A stretch of 64,000 bases of DNA from Asterella californica. Lineage: Eukaryota; Streptophyta; Marchantiopsida; Marchantiales; Aytoniaceae. Where the stretch lies: contig JAYKYS010000007.1 of the NCBI GenBank assembly GCA_036924285.1, positions 31,178,001 to 31,242,000 of the forward strand. Direction: 5' to 3'. Position 1 is the first letter of the stretch, and each line of letters opens with the position of its first letter. Under the pieces are notes generated by a model. That model worked only from the letters and a program-made list of their open reading frames with translations. It was not told the origin of the DNA and ran no database searches. Below are positions 58,951-64,000 of the stretch, in pieces. The position numbers and the translations under genes were made by a program.

Positions 58951-61900
58951 AAAATCAAGCTAAGCCTTAGTTACTTGCTGACTGGGTATTTGAGGCTTCA
59001 AGCGTTATATCAAAGACGCAAGGGGCCTGCTTCTTATTATTCTGAGAGAACTTCGTACGTATAGAGACTGTGAAAGGGGGCAGCTTAGGGGCTAGCTTGT
59101 ATCTGTAATCTATCGGTAGACGGTTTAGGGATTTGAGAAGTCTAATACATGCGCGCAAGGTGTCATTGGGTTCAGATCTGTGCAGGCTACGCACAGGTTA
59201 AGACGGTTTGGGAAGAGACGGATCAGGGATTGCGTATTGAGGAAAATTGAGACGTAGGAAGCAGATTTGGGATTTTCAGTTATATGTGAAGGAGAGTTGG
59301 ACCGTTTGGACCGTTCCGGAGTCCAAACTTGATGTCCTTGGATCCATCGGGATCAGAACAACAAGTTCTTCAGGAAATTGAAGACGATACAAAGTTTCAT
59401 CGGACGGTTTGGGAGTTCTGAGTGAAATTGACTCGTAGGGAAGCGCTTACATCAGATTTTCGTTCGCCTGCGACCTGAGATTGGGTTGTTCTTCGCGATC
59501 GGTGAGCCAAGCTCTTCGTTCTTGGTGCCTACGCGATCAGGGAGTCTTCATCTACTCATAAGAGAAGACAATACGTAAATTGGATTGTTGGTTTGGGTGT
59601 GGTGAGCGAGTTTGAGCCGTAGGGAGCCGATTTACGTCAGTTTTTTGCAACCTGTGACCAAATTTCTCGTGTGGTTTTGCAAAGGGAACTCCAAACGGCT
59701 TGTTTGGAGTCTTGTTGAGTTCAGGGTAGCTAGATCTACCTACCAGAGAAGAGGGATATCAGTTTAGACGATACGTTTGTGCGGTGTGTGCAGTTTTAAG
59801 CCGCAGGGAGGAGTTTTTGAAGGTTCGGTCACCTGCTACCGAAAATCGGCGATATCTCGACTATCGGGAGTCGGATCTGAAGGTTTCTTGAGCCAAAGGA
59901 GTCACGGAAGGAGACCTTATCAACATTTGAAGACCGTTTGGCGAAAAGAGAAAGTTCTCAGATAGGTCTTTTTTGATTCCTTCTCTACGGATTTCGTCTT
60001 TTTGAGTTCGTTAGGGGCTTAGTTGGTTGTGTACAGCTTGTGGTAGCTAGCTTTAGCCAAGAGCTAGTGCGTGGATGTAGTTTGGACTTGGGTTTCAGTC
60101 GTATGATACTGGTGCAGCTCTTTTTGTTAGCAAAGAGAAGTTTCTCTTGCTTTGAGCTACGCTTCGGTGGTTTTGGGTTAGGGTTGTGATTCAGGGGTTT
60201 GTTTTAGGGCTTTGAGGTAGGCTACAGACCGCTCTGATCTGTTCATCAATTTTGTGCTCTTAGGAGAAAGAACCGGCAGTGTACATACATTTGGAGTTGG
60301 TATATATTGCACGTTCATTTTCGTGGTTGTTCTTCTATGTCTTGTCTCTGTTCGGCACACAGCATCTCCACAGCCAGAAACCTCGTGTTTTCCTGGACAT
60401 CCTTCACGTAAAATATCTGACACGATAGCGGTCTAGAATATTATATGATACTTTTGTAGTAAGATTTAAATCTTTTTATTGTATAGTTTCACAGTATTTG
60501 CATAATATAAGCATTAATTATTATTAGTTGAGTCTGATTTGATGTGTCTCTATGAAACTTTATGGTTAGTTAGTCGTAGTAAGATTAAATTTATATATTT
60601 TATGATTTTCCAGTAATGCAGTAGTCAAGACATTAATTATTATTAATACATTTAGTGTAGTGGTAGTGCTTTCATTTACAATAGTTTGTTTCTAGTTGTA
60701 TACTTGAATATGACTTAGACTAGGTTAATTTGTTTTCTTGTAAATATCAATAGACTTATTTAGATGAATGTATCATGATTTTTGTATGAACAATCCACTT
60801 CTAGTACCCGGGACCCAGATGGAGGAGAATGTGGTAGGAGGCGTGATAGATATCATATTCATGTCAACAGTAGTACATCATCCGACTCTTTGTATGGTAG
60901 CGGATCGCATTCGTCATTCATCATCAAAGAGCCAGAACCATGATGCCCTCGTGTGGATTTAGCAGCAACATCAGTGGTTCGTCATTGCATCAAAAATAGA
61001 GATGGAGTCCTCAAGACAGCGATGGTTGAACGAGATCACGAGCGACGATGGATTTGTCATGATGCATAAGAGACATTTAGGTTTGCGAGTCAGCATAGAC
61101 CAGAGGTATAGAGCTGACACGTCACCTCCAATGTAGTTGCTCATCGTCATCTTGTTGAGCGGGCTATGGAGACTTTGCATATATGGACTTTAGGAGTCTC
61201 TACGAGAGGTGGTGTGGTTCGTCTTAGATACTCTTCGTCGACTTCTCCTTTGGAGGCGGATCTGGTCCGTCGGACTAGGAAGTATTGCAGTTATCAGCAT
61301 TAGGAGCCACTCGTGTGTAATCACATAGTAGTCTAGTTATCTCTCAGATGTATCTAGATGACGAGTCCATTTTATTCCTAGTACTATTCTATCGATATTT
61401 GAGACCTCAATTACGAACTTTTTGGTAGCGAAGGAGTACTTCATTTCATTGGGCGAGGATGCTCTCGTTGGACCTCCACGTTACTCGTAGATATCTTCAA
61501 AAAGTGATAGAGGCTCTATTTTTGGTTTTGAGAGGAATCTAGTGCATATACTTGCACTTATTGTCACTCCTCCTCGTACGTGACGTTGTACGAGAGAACG
61601 AGGAGTTCGTGTAGATAACTTTGATTCTATTGTAGTTCTCATACGCTTTGGTGATATTACTTTGAGAGGTAGTGTAGTAGAGGTATTTATAGAGTTTCAT
61701 CCTGAGACTCTGGAGGTGCTCGATGAGATACTTATTGAAGATGATGTGACTATTTAGAGTCGTCGATGGATTATCATACCTAGTACGTTAAGTCAGCACG
61801 CTGGTTTGGGTGTCTTTGCATGCGAGGATATCATTATTCCTCCTTGTACCGCAGAAGACCAGCTGCTTATCTTGTCATCATAATGCGGTCCAATGTATAA

Positions 61901-62840
61901 CAGAGGTCAATGACAAATACTAACTAGAGCTACGTCTAGCTTCAAGGTTTATATTCTTAGTGTGGACGGCTTTAGAGATAGTGGTATTGTTCATGAGGAT
62001 CGTCGTTTTCTTGGTGATGATTCGATGCGATGTTTTAACATCATTGATACATCAACAGTGTAGTTGGATCTCGGCCAAAGAGAAGACAGAATGTTATATG
62101 AATTCATATAGAGGATAGACCAGCATCATATAGATGTAGATCTATGGTGTTTCACATCGTCACTTTAGCCACCACTAGCATCAAGACATGAGAGGAGTTG
62201 TTTTGTAGATATCTATGTGGTGATCTCAAATGCTATCATGTATCTCGCACTTGATGTGTATGACCATGAGAGTGCATATGGTTTATATTATTTCATTAAT
62301 ATTCTTTTTATTAATCCAATATTAATGGACATCGCATCTATGGAGATATAACATGATGGTTTATGTATCATGCGTCTTTTATATTGATGATGATATGTCA
62401 TGTAATATATTATGTCTCTTTTTTTGAGATATATATCATATTTGCATCATTATAAGTACAAATATTTGAGTTTCGCAACTTTCAAAATGCATGAAAGAGA
62501 AAACACGTTAGTTAAATATCAAATGACAAATATGGAGCATGATGCACCTTCATCTTCATCTAGCTCTGAGACAACAAAAATATTCTCATCACGAAGACAA
62601 CGGTGATCATGAGTCCTAACAAGAGGAGGCTGCGATAGAGGAATTAATTTAAAGTACTTTCCTTCATACAAGTAAAGTTAGGCACTTTCCACGAAAAGAT
62701 TAATTTAAAGTACTTTCCTCTAGATATTGATCCTGAGCAAGCACAAGAACAGACACATTGATATGCACAGTGGAAATTTGCAGAGACAAAAGCTCGCACT
62801 CTCATATACGCTAGAGCTAAGTGCAGTCGTCTTGCCTACG
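58951..62840. other. intergenic region without a recognised gene
   Basis: Mixed composition, with only short frames. I see no domain or RNA gene. The part from about 60820 to 61900 is richer in CG-containing words and could be very decayed transposon DNA. From 62400 on it may already belong to the CACTA remnant that follows. Confidence 0.35.
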
Positions 62841-62849
62841 TTATTGATA

Positions 62850-64000
62850 CTAAATTTACAAGCACGTTTTCCAAAGAGCAATCAACTTATCAATGTGCTA
62901 CTCAAGTTTGATGGCTGAGAACTACCAGCGAACGTTACAACCCGAGGGAAGTAACGTTCTAGCATCTCATCATGAGCCACGATCAATCTCTCAAGTGATT
63001 GGAAGCATCACATGATTCATGCATGTCCTAATGACTACGTCTTGTATCGAAATGAGCATGCAGATTTAAAATCATGTCCCATTGCGAAGAGAGAACATAC
63101 ATGGATGATACACAAGGATAAAAGTACCTAAAAAAATACATATTCTTCTTTTAGTTGAGTTTCACGTCTGATTTATATTGAAATATTTGTTAGTCTTATT
63201 TTTTATTTCTAAACGTCCAGCTCTTTATTCTTCGATTTTTATAGGTTCTGTGATGATTTCCACTCATTCTTCAAATCGTGCTTATTCCGGGTCGTTGACT
63301 CCGTCGTATTCCGAATCGATCCACCGACGGAGTCATGCGACTTGTAGTTGACTCATCAGCAGTCAAACACATCGAGACAAAATGATAGGAGTTCAAGCAT
63401 GATGCTCGACATCTTTGGTATAACATCATATGGTGTTTCGTCCCACAAAACAATGAAGAATAATATTCAATACGATCGGTGGTGGCAATAAACTGCAACA
63501 TTTTTCCTTGGTTGGTCACCAAAAAAAGTCATATATTGCTTTCATTGTTCATTCCAAGCTCAAATTATCCATTGTTCTCATTTGTTTTCTACTATTGATG
63601 TTTAGAATGTTGATTATGAATATAGTGAATGACTGAACGTCCTAAACTAGACCTCATATATAGACGTTTCTTCATCAATATTTAATACTAACATATGCAT
63701 ATATCTTTAATCGGGTCCAAGCAAGCAAAAAAATTTGATACAATACTTGCAGCCATTAGTGGAAGAGCTTGATTTGTTATGGAAAGGAGTTCAAGCTTAT
63801 GATGGACGTAGAAGCCACCTCATACGTTCTAGGTGGTTCTAGTTAAAAGACATATGTATGTAGACAATGCACGACTATCCTGGTTATGGTTACGTCTCAG
63901 GACTGCAAATCAAAGGTTATCAAGCATGTCTGTCATGTGATCCAGACTTGAAAGCGACCTACTCTTCTAGTTGTTTATATGAAACATACAAAATATCTGG
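62850..64000 (+). pseudogene. CACTA (En/Spm) TNP2-like transposase remnant, continues past the right edge
   Basis: Between 62990 and 63120 a frame reads MIHACPNDYVLYRNEHADLK followed by SCPIAKREH, the typical TNP2 'kIdACPNDC.LY..E...l..CP' region. Between 63735 and 64000 another stretch reads QYLQPLVEELDLLWKGVQAY, and later HDYPGYGYVSGLQIKGYQAC and LSCDP. This matches the 'Y..PLi.EL..LW..G...yD' and 'DfPaYg.lSGw.tkG..aCp.C' parts of Transposase_21. Two stops and at least one frameshift interrupt it, and the part between the two blocks is degraded, so it is non-functional. Confidence 0.78.

Overview
This is nuclear DNA from a green-lineage eukaryote, most likely a streptophyte (land plant or streptophyte alga). 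The evidence is a plant-type ABCC transporter, an organelle-targeted PPR gene with many GT-AG introns, a chromodomain Ty3 retrotransposon primed by initiator-Met tRNA, a FAR1/MuDR-type transposase and remnants of CACTA and LINE elements. There is no operon structure and no prokaryotic signal. I cannot place the species.

Layout. 1-5.5 kb: the 5' part of an ABCC (MRP-type) vacuolar transporter gene on the minus strand, running off the left edge. 5.5-14.8 kb: gene-poor DNA with degenerate repeats, a decayed chromovirus (12.7-13.7 kb) and a perfect 20-bp inverted repeat. 14.77-20.94 kb: a very young, intact Ty3 chromovirus with 507-bp LTRs that differ at one position by eye, a 5-bp target duplication, canonical heat-shock elements in the LTRs and two related small ORFs ahead of gag. 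21.7-23.5 kb: an HUH Rep-type endonuclease ORF resembling Replitron transposons, preceded by an uncharacterised ORF in another frame. 25.4 kb: a fragment of plastid psaA. 26.3-26.8 kb: a LINE C-terminal remnant. 27.9-36.6 kb: a PPR gene on the minus strand whose 12 exons can be traced from the targeting peptide to the stop, with dispersed repeats in its introns.

42.36-53.76 kb is the most interesting part: an apparently recent 11.4-kb Mutator-like element with perfect 152-bp terminal inverted repeats and a 10-bp target duplication. It encodes (i) a MULE transposase with DDE residues, a SWIM zinc finger and a CCHC knuckle; (ii) and (iii) two distantly related proteins that look like the C-terminal OB-fold of replication protein A (RPA70), one beside the transposase and one starting next to the right TIR; and (iv) a six-exon protein joining an RG-rich N-terminus, a domain resembling plant-mobile/transposon domains, a coiled coil and an FCP1/SCP-like HAD phosphatase with an altered DLN signature. 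Two arrays of short GC-rich palindromes are embedded in it. One is a 131-bp tandem repeat between convergent gene ends. The other lies in intron 1 of the phosphatase gene and contains a large inverted duplication. Both use a small alphabet of half-sites of the form GGCGA-(AA/TA/TC)-CA. A Mutator element carrying ssDNA-binding proteins, a HAD phosphatase and palindrome arrays does not match any MULE family I know.

53.8-64 kb is gene-poor: a Ty3 RNase H remnant followed by degenerate repeats, a 157-bp tandem repeat, and a broken CACTA (TNP2) transposase at the right edge. The two host genes have no visible functional link; they are islands among mobile elements of several classes and ages. Exon structures are inferred by eye from reading frame, splice sites and phase.
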